13,273 bases of DNA from Faecalibacterium sp. UBA1771 (lineage in GTDB: Bacteria; Bacillota; Clostridia; Oscillospirales; Ruminococcaceae). Of this stretch, positions 1 through 7,860 are shown one piece after another (position 1 is the first letter of the stretch; each line of letters opens with the position of its first letter). Position numbers and translations under genes: made by a program. The stretch lies in NCBI GenBank assembly GCA_002315315.1, contig DCGT01000048.1:1-13273 (forward strand), in the 5' to 3' direction. The notes under the pieces are model-generated. The model saw only the letters and a program-made list of their open reading frames with translations, was not told where the DNA came from and searched no databases.

Positions 1-146
1 ACTCGCGCTATCCCAATTGTCAATAGGTTTTCGAAAAAAATTTAAAAATTTTCAAAAAACTTTTAAAACGGTGCAAAATCGGGCTTTACGAGTCTTTTTA
101 TATCCTTTATTAATCATCAACAGCCGTCATTTGTATTTCGCGTCTA
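1..146. other. AT-rich region downstream of the yibE/F gene, no gene seen
   Basis: This stretch is rich in A and T runs and holds no credible coding sequence on either strand. I found no clear G/C-rich hairpin followed by a T-run that would end the minus-strand YibE/F gene. A TTGACA box lies on the minus strand (plus positions 18-23). It could be the -35 element of a gene reading leftward, but a matching -10 would fall outside the window, so this cannot be judged. Confidence 0.4.
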
Positions 147-1376
147 TTACATTTTATATATGGGTATGGAGTCATTTAGCTCGGGCTTTTCGCTTTCGGG
201 CTGCTTGCGCTTATTTGAATCCGTAAACGTTTCATTCTTACTATGTGAGAACATAAATGCTCCGAAAAGCGCTGTTGCGGGTATTGTAAACAATATCGTA
301 AAACCGCCGACAAAGGTCTGCAGCAGCTCTATGACTATCATTTCGAGATTGAGCAGCTCAAGCACCGAGCTTTGATAAGCAACAAGCAAAAGCACAACCG
401 ACAAAGACGAACCGATGTATGCAAGCACGAGCGTTCCCGTCTGAGCGCCGAGTATATCTCTGCCTATATTTATACCGGAGCGAAACAGTGCCGCAAATCC
501 GGTATCGACAGCGGTATTTTTCATTTCCCAAACCGATGTGGCGATAGACATAGAAACATCTATTGCCGAGCCGAGCGCACCGATAAGCACCATCGAAAAA
601 ACAATAGCCTGCATATTGATAACGGGGTCGGTCATTGACGAAAGAAACAGCGAGTCGTCGTCGACTATTCCGGTAATGTACAAAATATCTGTCATTATCA
701 CCGTTAGCACTCCTGCAATCGCAACACCGCCGATACACCCAAGCTGAGAAGCATAGCTTTTGGTGTTAAATCCTCCTACAAAAAGCGGATTGATTATAAT
801 AGTATATATACATATCATAATCGTCCATAGATATATATTGTGTCCCGACAGAATGGCAGGCACAAATACAAGGAAAATTGCCGATACCGACAGCGCAAGT
901 GAGACAAGTGTCGCAACACCTTTTCCTCTGCCGAAAAGCATCAGCAAAATCACGAATGCAAGCGCAAGCAGTGCCACTGCCGCAAGTCGTATTATTCCGC
1001 CGACAACGTATTCTCCGTCCTGCGTTTCATAGACAAAAACATACATTCCTTCAGACACCGGTGTCGTATCACCCGAGGTCAGATTGTTATAGCTCTGTGC
1101 GGCGACAATAGACTCGCCGTGCCGTTCACCGAACACCACCGTACCAGAAAAACGATTTTCGGTCAGTGTCATAGTCGTACCGTCCGAAAAGGATGCGGTA
1201 TCGACATCGGTGCCGATTACCAAATCCACTCGTACAATGTAGCGCGCCGCAAACGAATCTGCCTCGCCGGTCAGCACCTTTGACCCTCTCATTGCGTACC
1301 GACTTCCGAAAAAAATAAGCGAAGCGGCAAAAACAAACAAAATCAGATAAGAAATAAAAACATTCTTCTTTTTCAT
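147..1376 (-). CDS. YibE/F family multi-pass membrane protein
   Basis: This encodes a 409-aa integral membrane protein of the YibE/F family, whose biochemical role is not established. One N-terminal membrane helix or signal anchor (about residues 4-24) is followed by a roughly 100-residue soluble, probably extracytoplasmic, segment. Then come about seven hydrophobic helices and a short charged, hydrophilic tail. The motifs GALGSAIDVSMSIA and GRDILGAQTGTLVLAYIGSS match the conserved core of the family. YibE and YibF parts are continuous in one chain. A reading frame opens at a TTG at 1391 with no ribosome site. I chose the ATG at 1376 because a weak GAGA lies about 9 bases before it and because the protein then begins MKKKNVF, a normal signal-anchor start. 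It is divergent from the 385-aa zinc-ribbon gene, so no operon partner is visible. Family call firm, function unknown. Confidence 0.88.
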   Translation of the reverse strand: MKKKNVFISYLILFVFAASLIFFGSRYAMRGSKVLTGEADSFAARYIVRVDLVIGTDVDTASFSDGTTMTLTENRFSGTVVFGERHGESIVAAQSYNNLTSGDTTPVSEGMYVFVYETQDGEYVVGGIIRLAAVALLALAFVILLMLFGRGKGVATLVSLALSVSAIFLVFVPAILSGHNIYLWTIMICIYTIIINPLFVGGFNTKSYASQLGCIGGVAIAGVLTVIMTDILYITGIVDDDSLFLSSMTDPVINMQAIVFSMVLIGALGSAIDVSMSIATSVWEMKNTAVDTGFAALFRSGINIGRDILGAQTGTLVLAYIGSSLSVVLLLVAYQSSVLELLNLEMIVIELLQTFVGGFTILFTIPATALFGAFMFSHSKNETFTDSNKRKQPESEKPELNDSIPIYKM

Positions 1377-1565
1377 AGTATCGTTTCTCAATCTTGTGTG
1401 AATAAATATTGAATTACCAACAGTTTATGTGTTATATTAATATTAATAATAGCTTAAATATCTTAAACTGCAATTAATGAGCGAAAACGCTCGGATAAAA
1501 TATTATAGCACACGAAATGTTAAACGAAAAGCCAAATAAACAGTTTACAGCCGGAGGGATCACAA
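1377..1565. promoter_or_regulatory. Divergent intergenic region with a short hairpin
   Basis: About 190 bases separate two divergent genes, so promoters for both should lie here. The region is AT-rich. On the plus strand, TAAAAT at 1496-1501 and TATTAT at 1501-1506 are possible -10 boxes, but neither has a good -35 at 16-18 bases. No convincing minus-strand promoter was found. A perfect 5-bp inverted repeat, GAGCG-AAAA-CGCTC, occupies 1479-1492 just before the candidate -10 boxes. It has no T-run after it, so it is more likely an operator-like site or chance than a terminator. Confidence 0.35.
1553..1558 (+). promoter_or_regulatory. Ribosome binding site that fixes a GTG start
   Basis: GGAGGG at 1553-1558 lies 7 bases before the GTG at 1566. 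This is ideal Shine-Dalgarno spacing and supports the GTG as the true start, because no ATG with a comparable site lies nearby. Confidence 0.8.
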
Positions 1566-2723
1566 GTGATACGACTTACCAAAAACGAGCTTTCCTTTCT
1601 TTCAATGGCTTTTAATGCTCCTACCGATATCAGCCCATTTGCATCGGTAGACGGTACTACGCTGGGCAATGAGTATTCATCTCTTACCGAAAAAGGAATA
1701 ATCGTCAATGACAGCTATTCCGACGAAGCGGCAAGATACCTGAGAGTATTGGAGGGCGCACAGAATCGTGCCGATATCCTTGTTGCCAACAACATAGGCT
1801 CTTTCCGTATGAGCAAATACAAGGCGGATAACGATGTTATTCGGGTTGATTTTGAAAACGGCGAAATGGTCGTTTCCGATTACGGCGAGTTTGATTATGC
1901 TTTGCTCAATGACTATTTCCCATTCTCCACAACCAAAATCACCGATATCGTTGTAAAGCTCGACCCCGAGTGCTTTGCGGCACTGCTCGCGGTATTTGAT
2001 TTTTTCCGCAGAAACGAGCTGTTGTCGCTCGCCGGAATAAGCTCATCGGAGGTAATGTATCCCGATGATCTGCTGACATCGTCTATGCCGTGGAACAACG
2101 GCTTGTTTACGCGCATAGGTCGCAGAATGTCACTGCCCGAAATCCGCTCCGACCGCGTCGACCGTCTCATCGGCAGACTTTTTGAGGAGGGGCTCATAGA
2201 ACAAAGCGGCAACGGCTTCAGACTCGAAACGTTGCTCGACGAAACCGCAACGGGCTCCGTAATAGTCGATACCGAGGTAATGCTCAAAAGCGGCGTCAGC
2301 GGCAAAAAGAAGGCTTCAAATACACACTATTTCCTTATCTGCGGTACCAACAATACGCTCGGAATAGTTTTTGACGGCGTCGATTACACTCTTACCACAG
2401 CTTCCGGCAGTGATGTTGCACGCGAAATCGAGCGTACACTCAACGCCGGAGAGGGCATCGTGAGCAATTCGCCCTCCGAGCCGGAGCCGGACATATATCC
2501 CGATGACGGTATGGTGGATACCGTCTGGAATTCCAATGCCGACGCCGAATCGGGTGTGCGTTGTCCCTCCTGCGGTGCCGTTATGACCGGAAAGGATATG
2601 TATTGCCGCGTATGCGGTTCACCGATGGCACTTGAAAAAATCTGCATAAACTGCGGAACACACGCAAGACCCGATGACCGCTTCTGCCCCAAGTGCGGAG
2701 CAAAGCTTGACGCCGAAAGCTGA
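1566..2723 (+). CDS. Protein of unknown function with C-terminal double zinc ribbon
   Basis: This encodes a 385-aa protein, apparently cytosolic, with no signal peptide or membrane helix. Residues 1 to about 300 form a globular region I do not recognise. It begins RLTKNELSFLSMAF and looks like alternating helical and strand-rich segments in perhaps two lobes; a loose resemblance to EspG-like two-lobed proteins is only an impression. An acidic linker (about 298-330, rich in P, E and D) leads to a double zinc ribbon with four CxxC knuckles: C333/C336, C347/C350, C360/C363 and C374/C377. Such double zinc ribbons usually mediate protein or nucleic-acid contacts. GTG start with an excellent ribosome site. 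The next gene, 123 bases downstream, also carries a zinc ribbon but has its own promoter. Coding certain; function unknown. Confidence 0.85.
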   Translation: MIRLTKNELSFLSMAFNAPTDISPFASVDGTTLGNEYSSLTEKGIIVNDSYSDEAARYLRVLEGAQNRADILVANNIGSFRMSKYKADNDVIRVDFENGEMVVSDYGEFDYALLNDYFPFSTTKITDIVVKLDPECFAALLAVFDFFRRNELLSLAGISSSEVMYPDDLLTSSMPWNNGLFTRIGRRMSLPEIRSDRVDRLIGRLFEEGLIEQSGNGFRLETLLDETATGSVIVDTEVMLKSGVSGKKKASNTHYFLICGTNNTLGIVFDGVDYTLTTASGSDVAREIERTLNAGEGIVSNSPSEPEPDIYPDDGMVDTVWNSNADAESGVRCPSCGAVMTGKDMYCRVCGSPMALEKICINCGTHARPDDRFCPKCGAKLDAES

Positions 2724-2754
2724 AGGAGTATCGGTCTGTCCTACTGCTTTACGC

Positions 2755-2783
2755 TTGACAATATACATATAAAAGCCGATAAT
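2755..2783 (+). promoter_or_regulatory. Sigma-A promoter of the 970-aa zinc-ribbon gene
   Basis: TTGACA at 2755-2760 and GATAAT at 2778-2783 are separated by exactly 17 bases, an almost perfect housekeeping promoter. Transcription should begin near 2790, giving a leader of about 57 bases. The large gene can therefore be expressed independently of the upstream zinc-ribbon gene. Confidence 0.75.
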
Positions 2784-2801
2784 AATACAGATATACTTTT
2801 C

Positions 2802-2817
2802 TGCCCGACCTCGGGCA
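2802..2817 (+). promoter_or_regulatory. Inverted repeat in the leader of the 970-aa gene
   Basis: TGCCCGA-CC-TCGGGCA is a perfect 7-bp inverted repeat (in RNA, about 5-6 bp with a 4-6 base loop). It starts about 12 bases after the predicted transcription start and ends about 18 bases before the ribosome site. No T-run follows, so it is not an intrinsic terminator for the upstream gene. It could be an operator or an mRNA 5'-stabilising hairpin. Confidence 0.5.
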
Positions 2818-2846
2818 AATTCAGATAGAGCTACAGGACGCGGTCT

Positions 2847-5759
2847 ATGGAAACAAAGTCTTGCCCGGTATGCGGAAAAACCGTCTTCGCATCAACGGTA
2901 TACTGTCCGCTTTGCGGATTTCGTTTTCAGCCCGACCCCAAAACGCAGGGTGCGTTGGGTTCGGGTGCTAATTCTCTGCGCTCTTTTCGCTTTGACAGCT
3001 CTGAGCCGGAGCCGCAGGTGGTTATGCCAATCACTCCCTCCGCTCCTTCGTTTGCATCTTCATCGTCCGCATACGGAAGCGGCAAAACCTCCGTTCGCGA
3101 GCTTGACCGTTATTTCGACGGTGTTTCCGGCGGTTCAAGCAACATATCCGATGATTATATAATCCCGAGAAGCTCATATAATGCGTCGGCAGACTCCTCA
3201 CGCGGTGACGGCTTTGTTATGCCTTCCGCTACAGTCGTAGAGCCGCTTCCCTCGTCGTTTTACGAGCCTGTCAAGCCGGTCTCTCAGCCGCAGACACAGC
3301 AGGTGCGGCAGCAAACGCAGAGTTACGTCTCCGACAACCGTAGCAGAGGGATAACTGATACGCTGAGCGATGAGATTATCCGTCCCTCCAAGCCGGTAGC
3401 AAAGCCGGTTGGTCAGACTCAGTCATTCCGCGCACTCAGTCAGACACAGGCATTTGTGCCCGTTTCATCTTCCCGCAAGTCCGTCCTCGAGCCTGTTTGG
3501 CACACGGTAAGCCGCGACGAAACACGACGTACCGTTCAGGAAATTTTTGAGGATGTCGAACGCAGAAATTCCGTCCGCAATACTTCTGCGGACTACACAC
3601 CGATACAGCAAAATCAGACAATTAACACTTCATCCGAGCGTACTCCCGCGTACCGTCAGCAGTCATCCGTCGCGCATACGGCGGAGTTTACCATACCGTC
3701 CAAGCAACGCACACGCGAGATTACACCCGTATCAGACCGAACAGTCAGAGAGACTGCTTCACAGACACAGCCGGCGCGCCAAGTACAGTCGGCACGTCAG
3801 TCTCAGCCTGCCGCCGGTACCAAAAAAGCGTTTGATTGGCAGACCTCGTCGCCATCTCTGCGCGATGAGAACTATTATGAGCCTGAGCGCACGCAAAGAC
3901 CGGTAAGAGCGGACAAGATGAGCAACACGACGGCAATCGACATTGCCCTCGGAGAGTTCCGTGCCAACACCGACAAGCTACGCGCGGCATCCAAGGCAAG
4001 CGCCGTTTCAACCGTGCGAAAGAGCACCGAAAAGGAGACCTACGCCTCTCTCAAATCCGCAGTCAACAACGCGTTTGAAAATAAATATACTTCATATAAT
4101 AATGAAGCACCGGTTGACACCTCTATTGTACTGACGGGTCACAGTAAGCTTGATTTTTCCAATCTGCCGATGCCCGACATAAAGCCCGCCAATATTACTG
4201 CCACCAAGTCGACGGCAAAAAAACAGGCAGAGCCTAAAACAAACGAATTCAAAAATCTGCTCGCGGTTGCCAACAAAATTTCACGCGTTGCCGATGAGAA
4301 CGATATTCATGTTAAGGCAAGACGAGTTGGAGACCCGCGCTTTGTTGCATTGCTAAACGCCGCCGACTCTATCGACGGTCAAAGTCTCGATGTCCCGAGG
4401 GCGCGTAAGACGTCGACCGCCGTACCTAAAAAGCAGGAGCAATATGTTCCCTCGTTTGCCGAGGTCAGCGGGTACGAATATCATTACATCAAAGACCAAG
4501 ACCCGTACTATGACGAACAGGAATATCTTAACCGCTACCGAGATGACTACGACGCCGACAATGCTAAACCGCAGAGCACTACGCAGTTTAACGCAGTACG
4601 CCAAAGCACGGTACAGTTCGGTGCAGTACAGGCGGATAATCAGCAAACACGCCGTCAGCCGATACGCAACCCGTTTGACGACTCCGACAGTTATGACTAT
4701 GCAGGCGGTACGACATCAGAACCGGTTTCGGTCACACCGCAGTCATTTTCAACTACTCAGATAAGCCCTGCTGCAATGCAGAATACCGCTCAGATTAACG
4801 CGATTCAGCCGCAAAATACAATGCAGCTTAATGGTATTCCAATGCAGAACACAATGCAGATAAATGCCGTTCAGCCGCAAAATACGATGCAGCTCGGCGG
4901 TATTCCGATACAGAACACGGTTCAATTCTCATCTGTCCAAGCACCCGATGCTGCACCGTCGTTCCGTCAGCCGGTGGCAAATCCGTTTGACGAAAGCGAC
5001 TATGAGATTTTGTCAAACCGTCAGCCAATGCAGAACGACCCGTCATATACCACACCAACAGCGGAAGAATATGCACCCGCTTTCGGCAGATATAGCGGAG
5101 GATACGGTTTTGACGCCGGTTCGGAATATATAAAGGATCCCATTAACGAGAGCCGACAGGGTATGAATTCGCAGACTCCCGTATATGGTTACAGCGGAAG
5201 CGATTTCAATTTTAAAAACCCTAACCCGCCACGGCAGAGCGAGAAAAAAACGGAATACACCGTCGACGCTCCGCACAGCAGTGACACACATGAGCAATCG
5301 AGCCGTGGCAAAAACTCCCACGCAAACAAAAAGAGCATATTTGCAGCCTTGCAGACCGCACTTTTCGGTTTCTTTGTAAAGCAGGAGGAAAAATCATACA
5401 AAGCAAGCCGAGAGGATAATCCGAAAAAACAAATTGATCCCGAAATTGAGGAATCGCGCAACCGACCCGCTACTGCGGCAATGATTACCGGGGTTCTCAC
5501 AGTTCCGTTCATCTATCTTTTGGAGATTATTCTTGAGAGCTTCCCAACCTTCTCACAGCTGCGCCGCCAACAGCTCGCGCTGATTTACAGTCCGCTGTTG
5601 ACGATAGGTTGCATCATAGGCATAGTTTTCATCGTTCGCTCGTTCCGATTAATTGCTTCCGGGAAAAGCGGTTGGGGGCGCACCCTCATTGCAACAGTCG
5701 GTGTAACCTTCTCGATTCTCTATCTTGTTTCCATGCTGGAGCTTGTATTCGGATTTTAA
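2847..5759 (+). CDS. Large zinc-ribbon, disordered, membrane-anchored protein with 11-residue repeats
   Basis: This encodes a 970-aa protein I cannot assign to a named family. Residues 6-23 form one zinc ribbon (C6/C9 and C20/C23). About residues 30-870 are low-complexity, rich in S, T, Q, P and R, and probably disordered. This part contains Q-rich tandem repeats at 576-596 and 645-699 and two copies of an RQPxxNPFD box (603 and 707). The C-terminus has three probable membrane helices at about 879-900, 910-932 and 945-968, separated by short charged loops. The layout (zinc ribbon, linker, small helical membrane domain) loosely recalls zinc-ribbon/DUF4190-type proteins, but the linker is extraordinarily long. 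The ATG has AGGA 8 bases upstream. There is no signal peptide, so the zinc ribbon and long tail probably face the cytoplasm. It follows another zinc-ribbon gene on the same strand, has its own promoter, and is ended by a hairpin. A scaffold or docking role is inference. Confidence 0.85.
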   Translation: METKSCPVCGKTVFASTVYCPLCGFRFQPDPKTQGALGSGANSLRSFRFDSSEPEPQVVMPITPSAPSFASSSSAYGSGKTSVRELDRYFDGVSGGSSNISDDYIIPRSSYNASADSSRGDGFVMPSATVVEPLPSSFYEPVKPVSQPQTQQVRQQTQSYVSDNRSRGITDTLSDEIIRPSKPVAKPVGQTQSFRALSQTQAFVPVSSSRKSVLEPVWHTVSRDETRRTVQEIFEDVERRNSVRNTSADYTPIQQNQTINTSSERTPAYRQQSSVAHTAEFTIPSKQRTREITPVSDRTVRETASQTQPARQVQSARQSQPAAGTKKAFDWQTSSPSLRDENYYEPERTQRPVRADKMSNTTAIDIALGEFRANTDKLRAASKASAVSTVRKSTEKETYASLKSAVNNAFENKYTSYNNEAPVDTSIVLTGHSKLDFSNLPMPDIKPANITATKSTAKKQAEPKTNEFKNLLAVANKISRVADENDIHVKARRVGDPRFVALLNAADSIDGQSLDVPRARKTSTAVPKKQEQYVPSFAEVSGYEYHYIKDQDPYYDEQEYLNRYRDDYDADNAKPQSTTQFNAVRQSTVQFGAVQADNQQTRRQPIRNPFDDSDSYDYAGGTTSEPVSVTPQSFSTTQISPAAMQNTAQINAIQPQNTMQLNGIPMQNTMQINAVQPQNTMQLGGIPIQNTVQFSSVQAPDAAPSFRQPVANPFDESDYEILSNRQPMQNDPSYTTPTAEEYAPAFGRYSGGYGFDAGSEYIKDPINESRQGMNSQTPVYGYSGSDFNFKNPNPPRQSEKKTEYTVDAPHSSDTHEQSSRGKNSHANKKSIFAALQTALFGFFVKQEEKSYKASREDNPKKQIDPEIEESRNRPATAAMITGVLTVPFIYLLEIILESFPTFSQLRRQQLALIYSPLLTIGCIIGIVFIVRSFRLIASGKSGWGRTLIATVGVTFSILYLVSMLELVFGF
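4572..4634 (+). repeat. Two diverged copies of the QxTxQF repeat
   Basis: Residues 576-585 and 586-596 of the 970-aa protein read QSTTQFNAVR and QSTVQFGAVQA. They are outlying copies of the repeat that recurs downstream at 4779-4943, separated from it by about 50 residues. The first copy is 10 residues long and the second 11. Confidence 0.7.
4776..4943 (+). repeat. Tandem coding repeat, 66-base units built from 33-base half units
   Basis: Two full 66-base units (4776-4841 and 4842-4907) and a partial third (4908-4943) lie in frame in the 970-aa gene. At protein level the period is 11 residues, with five consecutive copies starting at Q645, Q656, Q667, Q678 and Q689. They read QNTAQINAIQP, QNTMQLNGIPM, QNTMQINAVQP, QNTMQLGGIPI and QNTVQFSSVQA. 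The similarity of alternate copies implies duplication of an 11-mer followed by duplication of the 22-mer. Differences at third codon positions show the copies are not very recent. Confidence 0.85.
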
Positions 5760-5774
5760 ATTTAAAACCTATCA

Positions 5775-5807
5775 GTCCGCCTTCACTGATGTGTCGGCGG
5801 GCTTTGT
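5775..5807 (+). terminator. Probable intrinsic terminator of the 970-aa gene
   Basis: GTCCGCC (5775-5781) pairs with GGCGGGC (5796-5802), a 7-bp stem with one G-U pair and a 14-base loop, followed by TTTGT. It lies 16 bases after the stop codon. The T-run is short, so termination may be partial. About 100 bases of otherwise unassigned convergent spacer follow, including a weak TGCCG/CGGCA stem (5822-5852) before a T-run. Confidence 0.55.
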
Positions 5808-5907
5808 CGTTGAAAAGACACTGCCGCAAAATGAAGCAGTACGGATACGGCAATAATTTTTTATGTCGTACAGCAAAAAATCAATGTACTGTGACCTCTG
5901 AGGTAAT

Positions 5908-5943
5908 AAAAAAGAGATGCCGACCTTTGCAGGGTGACATCTC
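5908..5943 (-). terminator. Intrinsic terminator of typA
   Basis: Read on the minus strand, GAGATG (5943-5938) pairs with CATCTC (5919-5914) around a partly paired G/C-containing interior. Six T residues (5913-5908) follow directly, then ATTA. It begins 18 bases after the typA stop and lies in the convergent space with the 970-aa gene. Confidence 0.8.
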
Positions 5944-5960
5944 CGATTTTATTATTATGA

Positions 5961-7781
5961 TTATTTCTTTGCGTGCAGAATCTTGGCACGGGTGACGTTG
6001 CTCAGCTCGGCTTTTCTCATACGCAGAGACTTAGGTGTTACCTCGATTAGCTCATCATCGGTGATAAACTCGATGCAGGCCTCAAGACTCATTTGCTTGG
6101 GAGGAACAAGGCGCAGGGCTTCATCTGAGCCTGCGGCACGCATATTGGTAACGTGCTTTTTCTTACACACGTTTACGACAAGATCGTCGGGCTTGGGCGA
6201 CTGACCGACTATCATCCCCTCATAAACCTCAGTGCCGGGGGTAATGAACAGCGCACCACGCTCCTGAGCGTTGAACAGACCGTAGGTCACGGCTTCTCCC
6301 GCTTCAAACGCAACGAGAGAACCGGTGTTGCGGTGACTGATTTCGCCCTTAAACGGAGCATAGCTGTCAAAGACGGTGCTCATAATTCCCTCACCTCTCG
6401 TGTCTGTGAGGAACTCGGCTCTGTAACCGAACAGACCTCTTGACGGAATGAGATATTCGAGACGCATACGGTCACCGACCGGGGTCATCGAAACCATCTC
6501 GCCCTTGCGTGAACCGAGCTTTTCCATCACGGCTCCCATTGCCTCGGACGGAATATCGCACACAAAGCGTTCGATAGGTTCGCAGGTCTCACCGTTTATC
6601 TCAGTGTAAAGCACGCGGGGCGCTCCAACCATAAACTCATAGCCCTCACGGCGCATATTCTCTATGAGTATCGACAGATGCATTTCACCTCTGCCCGAAA
6701 CACGGAAGCTCTCAGTGGTATCGGTTTCGTTGACGCGAAGTGAAACGTCCTTTAAAAGCTCACGCATAAGGCGCTCACGCAGATGACGGGAGGTGACGAA
6801 CTTGCCCTCACGACCCGCAAACGGACCGTTGTTGACCGAAAAGGTCATCTCGACGGTCGGCTCGCTTATTTTTACAAAGTCAAGCGGCTCGATATTGGTG
6901 GAAACGCAGATGGTGTCGCCGATAGTAATGTCGGTAATTCCGGAAATGGCGACAATTTCGCCTGCCGTGGCGCGGTCAACCGGCACACGGTTAAGTCCCT
7001 CGATGGTATAGAGGTTGGCAACCTTGGACTTGTAAACAGCGTGAGAATTATGGTAATCACAGACGGTATATTCTACATTCTTTTCGATACTGCCCCGCTC
7101 TATCTTGCCTATACAGATTCTACCGACGTAATCGCTGTAGTCGATAGCGGAAACGAGCATCTGAGCGTCGCCCTCAAGGTCGACCTCGGGCGGGTCAATC
7201 GTCTCGATAATCTGCTTAAACAGCGGCTCGAGGTTTAAGAACGGTCCGTTCTGGTCGAGCGAAGCGATGCCGTCACGTCCCGAGCAGTACACGACGGGAG
7301 CCTCAATCTGCTCATCGGTAGCATCGAGAGCTATCAACAAATCAAGAACCTCGTCGATAACCTCGTTGATACGTGCGTCGGGGCGGTCTATCTTGTTTAT
7401 GACAATGATGACGCGATGACCCATTTCGAGAGCGCGCTGCAGAACAAAGCGAGTCTGCGGCATAGGACCCTCGGCGGCGTCTACCAGCAGGATAACGCCA
7501 TTAACCATTTTGAGTACGCGCTCGACCTCACCGCCGAAATCAGCGTGTCCCGGAGTGTCGATTATGTTTATTTTTACACCGCCGTGAACGACGGAGGTGT
7601 TCTTGGCGAGAATGGTAATTCCACGCTCACGCTCAAGGTCGTTGGAATCCATAACACGGTCGACGACAACCTGATTCTCACGGAAAATATTGCTCTGCTT
7701 GAGCATTTCGTTTACGAGAGTTGTCTTGCCGTGGTCGACATGGGCTACAATGGCGATGTTGCGAAGGTCGGTTCTTTTCAT
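5961..7781 (-). CDS. typA: Translational GTPase TypA/BipA
   Basis: This encodes a 606-aa ribosome-binding GTPase of the EF-G/LepA class, cytosolic. In other bacteria it helps late large-subunit assembly and translation under stress such as cold. The GTPase motifs are all present: P-loop AHVDHGKT at 13-20, switch I with ERERGITI at 50-57, DTPGH at 75-79, NKID at 129-132 and SGRDG near 167-171. The later part carries the usual EF-G-like domains, including the SGRGEMHL and PSRGLFGYR motifs, and a TypA-specific C-terminal region ending in basic residues. Length is normal for the family. A TTG at 7784 is possible, but the ATG at 7781 sits 8 bases from AAGGAG (7795-7790), so I start there. It has its own consensus promoter, terminator and a hairpin in the leader. 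Divergent from the GntR gene and unlikely to be co-transcribed with neighbours. Confidence 0.97.
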   Translation of the reverse strand: MKRTDLRNIAIVAHVDHGKTTLVNEMLKQSNIFRENQVVVDRVMDSNDLERERGITILAKNTSVVHGGVKINIIDTPGHADFGGEVERVLKMVNGVILLVDAAEGPMPQTRFVLQRALEMGHRVIIVINKIDRPDARINEVIDEVLDLLIALDATDEQIEAPVVYCSGRDGIASLDQNGPFLNLEPLFKQIIETIDPPEVDLEGDAQMLVSAIDYSDYVGRICIGKIERGSIEKNVEYTVCDYHNSHAVYKSKVANLYTIEGLNRVPVDRATAGEIVAISGITDITIGDTICVSTNIEPLDFVKISEPTVEMTFSVNNGPFAGREGKFVTSRHLRERLMRELLKDVSLRVNETDTTESFRVSGRGEMHLSILIENMRREGYEFMVGAPRVLYTEINGETCEPIERFVCDIPSEAMGAVMEKLGSRKGEMVSMTPVGDRMRLEYLIPSRGLFGYRAEFLTDTRGEGIMSTVFDSYAPFKGEISHRNTGSLVAFEAGEAVTYGLFNAQERGALFITPGTEVYEGMIVGQSPKPDDLVVNVCKKKHVTNMRAAGSDEALRLVPPKQMSLEACIEFITDDELIEVTPKSLRMRKAELSNVTRAKILHAKK

Positions 7782-7802
7782 CAAATAATCTCCTTAACAA
7801 AC

Positions 7803-7833
7803 AAAAAAACTTCGACTTCTGCTCAAGTCAAAG
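7803..7833 (-). terminator. Terminator-like hairpin in the typA leader (candidate attenuator)
   Basis: On the minus strand CTTTGACTT (7833-7825) and AAGTCGAAG (7818-7810) form a 9-bp stem with one G-U pair and a 6-base loop. Seven T residues (7809-7803) follow at once. This is a textbook intrinsic terminator shape, yet it lies between the typA promoter (7889-7861) and its ribosome site (7795-7790). Upstream of it on this strand there is no gene to terminate. The first bases of the predicted transcript, AGGTCAAA (7855-7848), can pair with TTTGACTT of the stem, which would block the hairpin. Conditional termination is therefore inferred, not shown. Confidence 0.6.
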
Positions 7834-7860
7834 CCACATTATTTCATTTTGACCTATAAA

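Noticed and set aside
1479..1492. Intrinsic terminator in the yibE/F upstream region
   Set aside because: The stem is only 5 bp and no T-run follows on either strand; the region lies between divergent genes, where no terminator is needed.
4776..4943. CRISPR array or non-coding satellite
   Set aside because: The repeats are in frame in a long coding sequence, have a 33/66-base period with no spacers, and differ mainly in synonymous or conservative ways.
6783..7238. 151-codon and neighbouring open frames on the plus strand inside typA
   Set aside because: They are antisense shadows of typA; their composition mirrors the typA codons and no domain is recognisable.
7828..7847. Leader peptide in the typA 5' region
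   Set aside because: The only ATG-started frames end after 2 or 3 codons and lack a ribosome site, so peptide-based attenuation is not supported.
7416..7859. 147-codon plus-strand frame across the typA start and leader
   Set aside because: It is antisense to the conserved TypA GTPase domain and runs through the typA leader and promoter; there is no independent support for coding.
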